64,000 bases of DNA, taken from NCBI GenBank assembly GCA_019358975.1, contig JAHHIL010000025.1:1-64000 (forward strand). The letters run 5' to 3'. The position numbers and the translations under genes were made by a program. Below, piece after piece: positions 7,648 through 16,455 of the stretch. The notes under the pieces are model-generated. The model was not told the DNA's origin, searched no databases, and saw only the letters and a list, made by a program, of their open reading frames with translations. Numbering within the stretch: the stretch's first letter is position 1; each line of letters opens with the position of its first letter. The DNA comes from Trichocoleus desertorum ATA4-8-CV12. GTDB taxonomy: Bacteria > Cyanobacteriota > Cyanobacteriia > FACHB-46.

Positions 7648-9372
7648 CTACCCATTGGAAGTCGGCATCCACTCCGGCACCTGTTGATCATGCTTCAACC
7701 GCAATCGCTGGATCATCGCGGCTGCAAACAGGTCATCCAACGTCAGTGAATTAGCAACATGCAACAATCCCGGCAAGCTCGCACGGGCTTCATGGGTAAA
7801 GCGTAGAGGTATCAATGGGTTGCGGGATTGAAGATAAGCTTCACTCCACCACTCCTGCACTCGTGCTTGAGCGACTTGAAAGACCTCAGCACTCGGTAAG
7901 CGATCGCGCTTCTGCTGTTGATTAACCTGCCAATGAGCAGGCATCAAATTCCACAAATCATCACAGGGCCAGATAGACCAGGGAAAGCAATGGTCAATAT
8001 TCAAGGATTGCTCGCTCAGTTGTTTACCACTCCATACACAGAACAAATTCTTAGAGGACAAGAGATCTAGAGCCCGCTGCCGAGCAGCTGTCACATCTCG
8101 GCTTGGATCTGACCAAATCATGGCTACAGCAATTTCGGCTGGTTCAAGACCACGTCCCTGACCTGCGGCATAACCTTTCATCAGCCGAACCCACTCCGCC
8201 ATGACCACAGGCTCAATCCAAATATCAAAGCGCAACAACGCCATCCAGAGGTGTTTCGGGATGAGAATCTGCCCAAAGCTCGTCAAGTATGCCAAATCAA
8301 GCCAGATTTCACTTGGTGTCAGCACTCGAGAAGAGCGGATGACTCGAAGGATTTGACCTCCATTGGGATAGGTCATGTGATGGGCAGGCATTTTGGTAAT
8401 CGTCTGCGCTGCTTCTTTCAAGGCCTGATGCAAACCTTTAGCCACGGTTCCTACAAACCGCACTCCCACTCGCAAATCAAGGTGAGACACATTCGTGAGC
8501 GAACGGAAGCCTTCGCCCACAAATCCCAGCGCCTGCGTCCCTCGATTTGTCGGGGTTTGAGGTAAATCCGCCTCAACTAATGGCTTCAACAAGCGAATCC
8601 AATAGAGGGCAGCCAAACCCAGCGGGACACTCACAAAGTCATCGTCGTAGTGTTGAGCGACTCCGGCAGTACTGGCTGCAATGCGGCAAATAACCCGCAG
8701 TAGCGCCAATTTGTAAGTAGACGACTTAGAATCATTCAAGATGATGTGCCGCAGCAAGGGCAAAGCACCCGTACCATCATCGGGCAATGAGAGCGCAATT
8801 TGAGTCCAGGAAACTTGCGATCGCTGTAGCTGATCCTGACCTTCGACTTTGCGGACAATCGCCGCTCCGTGATTGCGGGCCAACCGTTCAATCTCTTCCC
8901 AAGAGACTTCATAAATTTGCCGCTCTGCTTCAGCTGGGCCATGCCGTAGGGTAATTGCCAATAGCCCACCAGGTTTTAGTAGCGTGATGACTTTGCGGAA
9001 GGCCCGCGATCGCTCTGTCGGCGGAACATGCATCCAGACGGCACTTAAAAGAATGAAATCGAATGTCAAACCCAAGTGGTGCAGATTTTGCAAACTTGGA
9101 AGGCGATCATCCATCCAGCGAATCTTAGAATCTGGATGGAGGCGCTGTCCTGCTTCTCGCATGGAGGCAGCTGGTTCAACGGCAACTACTTCATGACCCT
9201 GGGCTGCTAACCAAGCAGCATCCCGACCACTGCCAGCCCCAATATCAAGCACTAAGCTGGGACGATCCGAGAGCAAGCCTAATAGCCAACCATGAACCTC
9301 TGCTGCTTGAAGGCTTTCATACCCAGGAATAACAGCTGTCGCATTTTGCTCATACCACTCAACTGAATTCAT
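7648..9372 (-). CDS. Fusion of a class I SAM-dependent methyltransferase and an HNH nuclease
   Basis: 574 residues with two unrelated enzyme domains. Residues about 1-190 are a class I methyltransferase: motif I VLDIGAGSGRD at 41-51, the acidic end of strand 2 VVAVEP, the motif around FDFILLSAVWMHV, and LLKPGGLLAITLR. Residues about 195-330 look like the helical front part of a group of HNH proteins (SSTYKLALLRVICRIA). Residues 441-495 hold the HNH fold: Cys445, IDHCFPW with Asp460-His461, NLMPAHWQVN with Asn475, then KRDRLPS. A second zinc-type Cys partner is not obvious. The order and lengths suggest one continuous protein with no frameshift. The target is unknown; a DNA- or RNA-directed modification/defence protein is my inference. 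Confidence 0.85.
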   Translation of the reverse strand: MNSVEWYEQNATAVIPGYESLQAAEVHGWLLGLLSDRPSLVLDIGAGSGRDAAWLAAQGHEVVAVEPAASMREAGQRLHPDSKIRWMDDRLPSLQNLHHLGLTFDFILLSAVWMHVPPTERSRAFRKVITLLKPGGLLAITLRHGPAEAERQIYEVSWEEIERLARNHGAAIVRKVEGQDQLQRSQVSWTQIALSLPDDGTGALPLLRHIILNDSKSSTYKLALLRVICRIAASTAGVAQHYDDDFVSVPLGLAALYWIRLLKPLVEADLPQTPTNRGTQALGFVGEGFRSLTNVSHLDLRVGVRFVGTVAKGLHQALKEAAQTITKMPAHHMTYPNGGQILRVIRSSRVLTPSEIWLDLAYLTSFGQILIPKHLWMALLRFDIWIEPVVMAEWVRLMKGYAAGQGRGLEPAEIAVAMIWSDPSRDVTAARQRALDLLSSKNLFCVWSGKQLSEQSLNIDHCFPWSIWPCDDLWNLMPAHWQVNQQQKRDRLPSAEVFQVAQARVQEWWSEAYLQSRNPLIPLRFTHEARASLPGLLHVANSLTLDDLFAAAMIQRLRLKHDQQVPEWMPTSNG

Positions 9373-10112
9373 GACTGGACTGCCCTCAATCAGATCACCT
9401 GGCTACAGCCCACGCAGGCCGTGTTTAACGATCTTGATCAAATCACATGCGTTTGAAAAACTGCGAGACTCGTTCTTGCAATGGCGATAGAAGACACACT
9501 TCATTTGTTGCTGCAGAGGTTTTTCCAGTAGTAATCGCCCCACCTAGACCAAAGCACGATCGCTCCCGAACAAGCCCCTCAGTCACATTCACCATGGACG
9601 TAGTATTCAAGATTGAGGCCGGCGATCGCGGGTCCCATCGTACGGGAGAAACACCCCGGAACATGGGCAGCTAACTCAACGCTCTGTCATGGGACAGAGT
9701 TAGTCATTGCCCTTTTGCTACAAGCAGCCGTTGCCGCATCTTCTAGATAAGATTTGGAATTTTTGACGTGTCCTAGCGTTAGAGCTTTTTCTCGGAGTTT
9801 ATACGCTCCATTTAAAAACTTTTAATAGATATTCGCTGGAGAATTTGGGCAGTTTAAGTGAAGCTACCAGGCATCCCGCAACCCACTGCCTCAGTCATTA
9901 ACTTGATGCAAGCATTGGCAGGGTAATACCTCAGGAGTCTCACGATGGAACTAGGAGAAATTGTCAAGTGTCTAGTGCCAAACTAAATGACATCAAGACA
10001 AACTCCTGTTTCTATCTGCTTCAAACTCTCAGAAATTGCGATGATCTCGATTCGGCATCCCGAGAGATGAAGAGTTATTGACCATTAAATAATTTGAGTA
10101 CGAGGTACCAAG
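9373..10112. other. 740-base region without a recognisable gene
   Basis: I see no long coding frame. A 13-codon frame at 9945-9986 (MELGEIVKCLVPN) has a good CAGGAG site upstream and could be a leader peptide or a gene stump. A small hairpin, CTCTGTC/GACAGAG, is at 9682-9699. The region includes the promoters of the methyltransferase-HNH gene (leftward) and the haem-oxygenase-like gene (rightward). Confidence 0.4.
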
Positions 10113-10877
10113 ATGAAAGAAGTTCTGGCCCTGATCGAAAAAAAGAAGGAAGAGTTTGCTCAAACCCCTTTCATGGCGTTTTTGCAAGACAAAAGTATAG
10201 ATCCAAGACAAAGGCTAGCTTGGGCTCCAAGCTTTGCTCCTTTCGCAATGAGCTTTAAGGACTTTAATCACCTTGTCCTTCACAAAGAACCTGCAACCAG
10301 CAAACTTCAAGAGATGATTAACCAGCACGCCTACGAAGATGGACATCACTGGGTTTGGTTTTTGCAAGATTTGAAATTAATGGGATACGACTACTCCATC
10401 AACTTCACGGACACATTGAAGTTTCTTTGGGGTAAAGAAACACAAAAAGTACGCTCTATGGCTTATAACCTATTGGGCATGTGTGCTTTTGAAGATGATA
10501 TCTTGATGAAATTGACCATTATCGAATCGATCGAAGCAACCGGAAATGTAGCTTTATTTGAGATTGCACAAGTCGCAAAAGAACTCCAGCAAATTACCAA
10601 ACAGCATCATCCTTATTTCGGTCAGTCTCATTACGCCAAGGAGACGGGTCACATTCAAGCCGAGGTAGAGGACGTGAACCACTTCCTTGAAAGCATAGAG
10701 CTGACAGAGGCACAGAGGGAAAAAGCTTTTACGTTGGTAGAGCGAGTGTTTGCAGATTTCACAGAGTCAATGAATGAAATGCTAGCGTTTGCTCAAAAGC
10801 ATCCTTATGACCAAACGTTTATTACGAAGGCAGTATCACCCCTCTCTCAAGAAACACTTTCAGCAGTAGGGAGCTGA
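10113..10877 (+). CDS. Haem-oxygenase-like (TenA/HDO-type) all-helical protein
   Basis: A 254-residue, all-helical protein without membrane segments. The pattern of spaced acidic and histidine residues (NQHAYEDGHHWVWFLQDL, CAFEDDILMK, IESIEATGNVALFEIAQ, YFGQSHYAKETGHIQAEVEDVNHF) resembles haem-oxygenase-like diiron oxidases and TenA-like proteins, in which E, H and D side chains bind two irons. I infer a possible metal-binding oxygenase; the ligand set is not certain. Its A/T-richer codon use and short distance to an IS5-like remnant hint at transfer. Nothing beside it points to a pathway. Confidence 0.6.
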   Translation: MKEVLALIEKKKEEFAQTPFMAFLQDKSIDPRQRLAWAPSFAPFAMSFKDFNHLVLHKEPATSKLQEMINQHAYEDGHHWVWFLQDLKLMGYDYSINFTDTLKFLWGKETQKVRSMAYNLLGMCAFEDDILMKLTIIESIEATGNVALFEIAQVAKELQQITKQHHPYFGQSHYAKETGHIQAEVEDVNHFLESIELTEAQREKAFTLVERVFADFTESMNEMLAFAQKHPYDQTFITKAVSPLSQETLSAVGS

Positions 10878-11034
10878 GGCATTCCTTCGAAGCCGAGAGA
10901 CTCATCTGGTTTCTTCAAGCGTTTTATCAGAACCTCTCGGCACGTTTGCCCAGGCTCGCTTTCTCTAGAGCCGATATAGTTTTCACCTGTAGACCCTATT
11001 GACTGAGAAAAATTGCCGAACCACCTCTCGTTCA

Positions 11035-11279
11035 TCGGCGACAGAGTCTATGTCGGTCGCTGCAATACCAGCACTCCACATAAGAAGCCACCAAAGGGAG
11101 AATTAACTCAGGGGCAAAAGGAGTTTAATCGCTACCTGAGTCAAAAGCGAGTGTTTGTGGAACCTGTGATTCGAGTGATTCAAATTTTCCGGGTTGCCAA
11201 GGAAGAGTTTCGGATGCGTTCACGGATGTATGAGCTTGCGATTGGGTGTGTCTGTGGTTTAGTCCGTTTACGGGTGTAA
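11035..11279 (+). pseudogene. IS5-like (DDE_Tnp_4) transposase, C-terminal remnant
   Basis: The segment from TPHKKPPKGELTQGQKEFNRYLSQ to EEFRMRSRMYELAIGCVCGL matches the end of IS5-group transposases, where the conserved pattern is TPHKKPxxxxLTxxQKxxNxxLSxxRVxVEHxI followed by RFRxxxxxYRxR. The catalytic Glu-His of VEHxI is VEPVI here. Only about 80 residues remain; the first two catalytic Asp regions are missing. Confidence 0.75.
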
Positions 11280-11340
11280 TATGTCTAAAATCAGGGCTTT
11301 AGCAGCTTGACCTGCCCGTTTGTCTTATTTTTGAAGAGGT

Positions 11341-11505
11341 CTAGTAGTCACTATCCGCTACACAGATTCCCTGACACTTGATACCATTGGTTGCGGTTCT
11401 TAGGCAATGAGGACATAGGATCTTTTCAGCATTTGACTCCGAATGACTCTCGCCTTCTGCATTGGTTTGCACTATTTTTGGTTCAATCTGGGTATTAAGA
11501 GTCAT
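11341..11505 (-). CDS. Small conserved cyanobacterial protein with a CPHC...CQGIC motif
   Basis: A 54-residue protein. A polar, Glu/Ser-rich first half is followed by ILCPHCLRTATNGIKCQG and ICVADSDY at the very C-terminus. The four cysteines (C-x2-C and C-x3-C) suggest a zinc ribbon. I recall similar short cyanobacterial proteins ending in the same CxGxCVADxxY block, but their function is unknown to me. It has its own ATG and no overlapping better frame. Confidence 0.65.
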   Translation of the reverse strand: MTLNTQIEPKIVQTNAEGESHSESNAEKILCPHCLRTATNGIKCQGICVADSDY

Positions 11506-11751
11506 AGAAGTAACGCTTTATGAAGCTGCCGACTGCTTCATTCTACAGGCCAGCCTAGCCCTGTCATCGCTCCGAAGTTAGGAGAGCAATACCCTGAGGC
11601 GATCGCGCGCTCCTCGGCAGGCAGCATGATGACCCAATCACTTCGGGCCACTCGAATCCGCCGCCATACTTCCTTAATTCGGGCTCTTCAAGGGATGTTT
11701 TTGCTGAGCCATCCTTCAACTCAAGCTTCTACGTCCCAGCTTAGCCCCGCA

Positions 11752-12978
11752 TTATAGAGTCACGTCTACAGTCATTCCAGCTTGACGTAAGCGCTCTGCC
11801 AGCACCTCACCTAAGCCAGTTGCAGGCGTCAAAATGCCGCCACGTGTCTGGCTACCTGGTAGTTCATCGGGTTGCAAGGCTAGACTCAGAGCCGATTCAC
11901 AGACAAATTTGACTGTGGCTCGATTGCCAGGATCTCCTTGGTCTCGGATCAGTCCCCGCACTTGGCGACCATCTGTTGCAGTGCCCACCAGTTCACAGGA
12001 GAACCACCCTTCATTCATCGTTTGCTCAGAGGGTCCATCTCCCGGTTGCGGCAAGAGGGGTTGTAGGAACGATCGCGCTTGGGGTTGTTGCACAACGCCT
12101 GTAAACACGGCCAGACCAGCGGTAACACTCGTTGCTTTCAGCCAGGACAACGGTTCATCGAACTTGAGATACTCCTGATAGGTGAAGTCAGGTCCATAAG
12201 GGTCTTGCCATTCCTCGTAGAGAGCCGCGCTGCGACGAACGACGCGGGTATTGACAGGTCCCATGACGAAAGGAGCGACCCAAGTGTTGAGGTCGGCAGC
12301 AAAGGAGGGGGTTTGGGGGTCACGATGGCGTTCAGCCTGAGCGGAAGGGGGAGAGGAAGTGTTGGGGGGATTCAGCAGGAAGAGATCATTCATCTGAGCG
12401 GCCCCGGTGGAATCATAGAGATGGAAAGCCGAGGCCAGTGTTCCTCCGTTCAACCCGCCATACGCCTGAAAATAGGCCCGCACCTGCTGGCAAGGAACTC
12501 CTAGTTCTCGTTGTAGGTACCGCACCACGAGGTAGGTGCCCAGGTCCGAGGGCACGGAATCAAAGCCACAATAGGGAATGATTCGAGTGCCATCAGCCGC
12601 CGCTTGAGCTTGGTAGCGATCGATGAGGGTTCTGACCCAAGGTATTTCTCCCGTAATATCGACGTAGTGAGTTCTAAAGCGCACGCAGGCATCCACGAGG
12701 GCATTGCCATAGCGAGCAAAGGGACCAGCCGTAGTCAGCAGGACTCGGGTCTGAGAGACAAGAGCGGCGATCGCAGCTTCGTCGTGGCTGTCGGCAACGA
12801 GCACATCGACGGCAGCCCCGACTTCATCGCGAATCGCTTCCAGCTTCTGGCGGTTTCTGCCCGCGATTGCCCACCGCACTTCTCCCCCAGAGGCATGGTT
12901 GGCAAAGTATTGCACGGTCTGTTTGCCCACGAAACCACTGGCACCATAGAGGATGACATCATAAGGACGCTCAGACAT
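11752..12978 (-). CDS. Saccharopine dehydrogenase-like NAD(P)-binding oxidoreductase (trans-acting enoyl reductase type)
   Basis: 408 residues from the ATG at 12978, preferred over the upstream in-frame start at 13008 because AGGAG lies 10-11 bases before it. The N-terminal Rossmann motif YGASGFVGKQTVQYF is followed by AGRNRQKLEAI. The substrate-side segments (GPFARYGNALVDACVRFRTHYVDITGE, YCGFDSVPSDLGTYLVVRYL) are typical of the trans-acting enoyl reductase/saccharopine dehydrogenase-like family. In mycobacteria relatives reduce lipid intermediates with a polyketide synthase; no such synthase is visible here, so the substrate is open. It is divergent from the methyltransferase gene at 13143, with an SDR stump between them. 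Confidence 0.85.
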   Translation of the reverse strand: MSERPYDVILYGASGFVGKQTVQYFANHASGGEVRWAIAGRNRQKLEAIRDEVGAAVDVLVADSHDEAAIAALVSQTRVLLTTAGPFARYGNALVDACVRFRTHYVDITGEIPWVRTLIDRYQAQAAADGTRIIPYCGFDSVPSDLGTYLVVRYLQRELGVPCQQVRAYFQAYGGLNGGTLASAFHLYDSTGAAQMNDLFLLNPPNTSSPPSAQAERHRDPQTPSFAADLNTWVAPFVMGPVNTRVVRRSAALYEEWQDPYGPDFTYQEYLKFDEPLSWLKATSVTAGLAVFTGVVQQPQARSFLQPLLPQPGDGPSEQTMNEGWFSCELVGTATDGRQVRGLIRDQGDPGNRATVKFVCESALSLALQPDELPGSQTRGGILTPATGLGEVLAERLRQAGMTVDVTL

Positions 12979-13044
12979 CACAGAACCACTCCTAGTCACA
13001 GGCTGCACTGGCTACTATACTCTTTCGAAGCGATCGGAGTTCAC

Positions 13045-13101
13045 ATGGCCACTTATCTCGTCACAGGGGTAAATCGAGGCATTGGTTACGAGTACTGTCG
13101 G
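13045..13101 (+). pseudogene. Short-chain dehydrogenase N-terminal stump
   Basis: An ATG at 13045 opens MATYLVTGVNRGIGYEYCR, which is the first strand and glycine loop (TGxxRGIG) of a short-chain dehydrogenase. After 19 codons the family pattern stops and the sequence runs into the start of the methyltransferase gene. The rest of the SDR gene is deleted. The ATG may still be used and could affect translation of the next gene. Confidence 0.7.
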
Positions 13102-13142
13102 ATGTCAAAATGGCTGATACATTCCTCAGCCCTCTCTGCACG

Positions 13143-13925
13143 ATGAACCAAGAAGAAGTCACCCGTCAACAGTTTGACCAGACAGCCTCAGCCTACAGTA
13201 CAGCGCCGCTGTTTACGCGCGGCCAAGACTTGCAGTGGCTCGTGGAAGCCGCTCACCCAAGTCCTGATTGGCAGATTCTGGATGTGGGCTGTGGTGCGGG
13301 TCACACTGCCTTTGCCTTGGCTCCGTTCGTGCAGCAAGTAATAGGCATCGATCTCAGCGCTGGCATGTTAGCAGAAGCAGAGCGCAACTTGGGCGATCGC
13401 GGACTGAGCAATGTTTGGTTTCAACCCGCGATCGCTACAGCCCTCCCGTTTGCGGATCAGCAATTTGATTTAGTCACCTGCCGCTTTGTCGCCCATCACT
13501 TCCCGGCGATCGAACCCGCCTTGGCAGAAATTCACCGAGTGCTGAAGCCCGACGGGCAGTTTTTAGCCGTGGATGTGATTTCGCCCGAAGATCATGACTT
13601 GGCTCACTTCATCAACCGCATTGAACAGTTACGCGATCCCTCCCACTACTGGGAGTGGCAACTCTCTCAATGGCATACCGCGATCGCTTCAGCCGGGATG
13701 AATTTTGAAGTGCTCAAACAGTGGCGGTTGCCCATTGACTTTGAGGATTGGGTGACTCGACAACAAACGCCGCCTGCAGCTGTGATCCAACTAGAGGAGT
13801 GCTTAGACCACGCACCGCTATCGGTTCAGCAAGCCCTCGTGATGACGAGAGCACCACAACGGACGTTTCAACTTTGGGCCGCGCTGATGCGAGGAGTGCC
13901 TATCCCTGACAGTTCTTCTGTCTAG
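13143..13925 (+). CDS. Class I SAM-dependent methyltransferase (UbiE/MenG-like)
   Basis: 260 residues from the ATG at 13143. Motif I is ILDVGCGAGH (about 45-54), the strand-2 acid is in VIGIDLSAGMLAEAE, motif II is in LPFADQQFDLVTCRFVAHHF, and motif III is VLKPDGQFLAVDVISPE. This order is that of UbiE-like small-molecule methyltransferases. The substrate is unknown. An in-frame ATG at 13110 exists, but the added residues look like read-through from the deleted SDR gene. Confidence 0.88.
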   Translation: MNQEEVTRQQFDQTASAYSTAPLFTRGQDLQWLVEAAHPSPDWQILDVGCGAGHTAFALAPFVQQVIGIDLSAGMLAEAERNLGDRGLSNVWFQPAIATALPFADQQFDLVTCRFVAHHFPAIEPALAEIHRVLKPDGQFLAVDVISPEDHDLAHFINRIEQLRDPSHYWEWQLSQWHTAIASAGMNFEVLKQWRLPIDFEDWVTRQQTPPAAVIQLEECLDHAPLSVQQALVMTRAPQRTFQLWAALMRGVPIPDSSSV

Positions 13926-14219
13926 TCAGCATTGATATCCTCTTTTGTCTCTCTCCAGTGCAATCCTCCCAATGTGTCCAGGGGAAGTTGCAGCGCGATC
14001 GCCTCTGGTCACGCAGGTTGACACTCCATAAACTGCGATCGCCTCCCGTTCGCATTGGGAGAGCACTACAGCATCCAGCGACACGTCTGAAGAGCCTGCC
14101 TGCTCATAACCAGGCATTTTCTAAGCCTAAGCAAAATCATTGATTGCTGCAATTTTTAGGAAATCAGAGCCTTGGGTTTGTTGATCTACATCAGTTGCTC
14201 TCATTCAGCTCCACCTTTG

Positions 14220-14957
14220 ATGAAATTACTGGAACAGATCATTTGTTGGTCACTCCCCACTGCTGTTTGGCTGAGCCTCAGCGGTTGTGCCTGGAACGCT
14301 GTCGCCCTGAAACCTGCTCCCAGTAATTCAGGAAGCAATTCTGGAGCACCTCAGCTGCGCGAAGAGATACAGGTGAGTTCTAGTCCCTCTAGTCTCGATG
14401 CTACCGGGAGCGCTTTAGCTTCTGCGGGACTGAGTGAAACGCAAACAACATCTTTAAGCGAGTTAGGTATTCCAGCGCTCATTCCAGCTTATGTGCCACA
14501 AGGCTTCCAACTGGCTGAGGCGATCGCCAACTCTTGTACAGCTGGATCTCCCCGAAGCAGTCTTTGTCGAGAAGGCCCCCATTACACTTTGGTCTACCGC
14601 AATGCTCAAAAGACCTGTTTTCTAGTGAGGGCAGTTGGAGGTGGCGTAGGGGGCGGAGCGGGTGAGTTTGAGTTTCAGACTCGTACCACCTTACTCGGAG
14701 AGGTGAGTATCTTGTTTGGCGAGTCTTCTGGAGAGAATCAACAGCCCACCGCCGAGCAATTGCGAGTCGTGCAACCCAATCTCTCTAGCTTCCCAGCTGC
14801 CTTACAGTCGCCACCGAGTTCCTCTCGCTCACCTTACTATTGGGTAAGTGCGGGTGATGATACCTACTATCAAGAGACCTACGCTTGCGAGCAAAATGCC
14901 AGCCTGACGCCGCTCGAAGTGGAAAAAATTGTTCAATCCTTGGTCTTGCTCGAGTGA
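14220..14957 (+). CDS. Secreted lipoprotein of unknown function
   Basis: 245 residues. From the ATG at 14220 the N-terminus is a lipoprotein signal: Lys-containing n-region, hydrophobic stretch, then lipobox LSGC (Cys at about residue 23), followed by a Ser/Pro-rich linker. The mature part is a compact domain with paired cysteines (ANSCTAGSPRSSLC, KTCFLV, TYACEQ) and no membrane segment. I do not recognise the family. Export and lipid anchoring are inferred from the signal. An upstream start at 14172 would spoil the signal peptide. Confidence 0.7.
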   Translation: MKLLEQIICWSLPTAVWLSLSGCAWNAVALKPAPSNSGSNSGAPQLREEIQVSSSPSSLDATGSALASAGLSETQTTSLSELGIPALIPAYVPQGFQLAEAIANSCTAGSPRSSLCREGPHYTLVYRNAQKTCFLVRAVGGGVGGGAGEFEFQTRTTLLGEVSILFGESSGENQQPTAEQLRVVQPNLSSFPAALQSPPSSSRSPYYWVSAGDDTYYQETYACEQNASLTPLEVEKIVQSLVLLE

Positions 14958-15071
14958 GCGATCGCCCTCTGAGGTGAAGGATGGTTTGTAGCGAAGACTT
15001 CACACTTTGAAGCTAATCCGTAGGGCGATCGCGCATAATGAATACGACGAATTGGGTGGGGGCAGTAAAAT

Positions 15072-15521
15072 ATGACGGCTCCTTACAGTGGGGGATGTCA
15101 GTGCGGGCAAATTCGATACGAGATTCGGGCTGAACCTCTGACGCTTTATGCGTGTCACTGCAAAGAATGCCAAAAGCAATCTTCCAGTGCCTTTGGCCTG
15201 TCAATGCCTGTTCCTCGTGCCGCAGTTGTCATTCTTCAAGGGCAACCGAAACAATGGCAGCGAGTCTCGGATAGTGGGCGTGAAGTGAGTTGCTTGTTTT
15301 GTGGAGAATGCGGAACCAGGCTGTTCCATAACCCGGCTCGAAACGCCAAAATTACCAATGTAAAAGCTGGAACCTTAGATGATACAAGTTGGCTCAAGCC
15401 CGTTGGCAACTTGTGGACTCAGAGTTCGCAAAAGTGGGTCATTTTGAGTGAACAGATGTTAAACTACGAGGCGCAACCGAGCGACTTTAGCCAACTGTTT
15501 GAGCGCTTTGAGATTGAGTAG
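15072..15521 (+). CDS. GFA/CENP-V family zinc protein
   Basis: A 149-residue protein. Zinc-ligand motifs occur in family order: GGCQCGQIRYEI near the start, YACHCKECQKQSSSAFG, and FCGECGTRLFHN. Founding members were described as glutathione-dependent formaldehyde-activating enzymes, though many relatives have unknown substrates. It has a normal length and an intact frame. No formaldehyde dehydrogenase gene is nearby, so the role is open. Confidence 0.9.
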   Translation: MTAPYSGGCQCGQIRYEIRAEPLTLYACHCKECQKQSSSAFGLSMPVPRAAVVILQGQPKQWQRVSDSGREVSCLFCGECGTRLFHNPARNAKITNVKAGTLDDTSWLKPVGNLWTQSSQKWVILSEQMLNYEAQPSDFSQLFERFEIE

Positions 15522-15589
15522 TCTAGAAAGAATTCAGCTTGACCAGAAGGGACTGGCGCAAGTTCGTAGCGCTGCGATCGTTAAATTGC

Positions 15590-15681
15590 TTACAGTAGGC
15601 TTTGCACAGAGGTACTGCCTTGTAGTGTCATCTTGCCATTTTTGACGACCTGCTGACTTTGACAATTTGGGCAAGCACGAT
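15590..15681 (-). pseudogene. IS1-family InsA remnant
   Basis: The minus strand reads NRACPNCQSQQVVKNGKMTL and then QGSTSVQSLL before a stop. CPNCQSxxVVKNG is the zinc-ribbon start of IS1-family InsA proteins. The rest of the transposase is absent. It differs from the intact IS1 at 4.9 kb, so it is an older, independent insertion. Confidence 0.65.
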
Positions 15682-15784
15682 TGCAGTTAGAACCAGGCGA
15701 TTGAATTGAGATTGTGCAATCCGATCTTGAAGAACGGTACGCGAAGCGACAAAATAGGAGCCAGCGATCGCCTCAAGGCCAGTG

Positions 15785-16306
15785 ATGCTAGATTTGCTGC
15801 AACGGTTTCAAGAGCTACCAAAACTCTGTGGTGCGACTGTAGAGGAGAAATATTCAGGCAATTATGCTTGCCAGAGCGATGATCTCGACTTCTTGATCCC
15901 TCTACCCTATTTCGATATCCAGCTTGCGTTGCGACAGCGTGGAGTTGGACCCTCACTCTCGGTGATTGAGCAAGCCAATCAAATTTTGCGAGTTTGGACG
16001 GATGAGCACAATACGCCTTGGGATCGCTCGCTTCAGGAGCAAAGCGAGACATGGATTGAGCCCATAGTGATCGCCGAACAAGTGTGGGCTTATCCCAGTG
16101 CCCATGCCGTGATGCGAATTCCCGTTGAGTTGGGGGAGTTCTGGCGATGGGAAATAGTTCAGCCTTTTTATGTCCGAGAGGTTGAAGTTGAGGGGTTTGA
16201 GACGGGTGACTACGCGCGAGCAGTGACGACCTATGCATTAGTGGCAAAGGTGGTATTGCAGCGTCCTGTGCTGAGGGGACAGATAGGGCGGCTCTGCTGG
16301 AGGTAG
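15785..16306 (+). CDS. Hypothetical protein
   Basis: A 173-residue soluble protein starting at the ATG at 15785. It is rich in aromatic and acidic residues (ETWIEPIVIAEQVWAYPSAH, GEFWRWEIVQPFY), with no signal peptide or membrane segment. I do not recognise a domain. The frame is open throughout and the base composition matches neighbours, so I treat it as real. Confidence 0.5.
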   Translation: MLDLLQRFQELPKLCGATVEEKYSGNYACQSDDLDFLIPLPYFDIQLALRQRGVGPSLSVIEQANQILRVWTDEHNTPWDRSLQEQSETWIEPIVIAEQVWAYPSAHAVMRIPVELGEFWRWEIVQPFYVREVEVEGFETGDYARAVTTYALVAKVVLQRPVLRGQIGRLCWR

Positions 16307-16455
16307 CGCGCTCTAGCTAACTTTTAGGCTAATTGGGGACTGCTGTTAGTGCGAGGATCTGGCTCAATCTACGGCTCGACGGCTTGGAGATCCGCTTCTT
16401 GCCATCAGCCCTTTGCTCCTCGCCCCAGGACTGCTCATAACCAGGGAATCCAAGA

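Noticed and set aside
9443-9674. Paired 73-75 codon frames on both strands
   Set aside because: Each covers the same G/C-rich stretch with no recognisable protein pattern and no ribosome-binding site.
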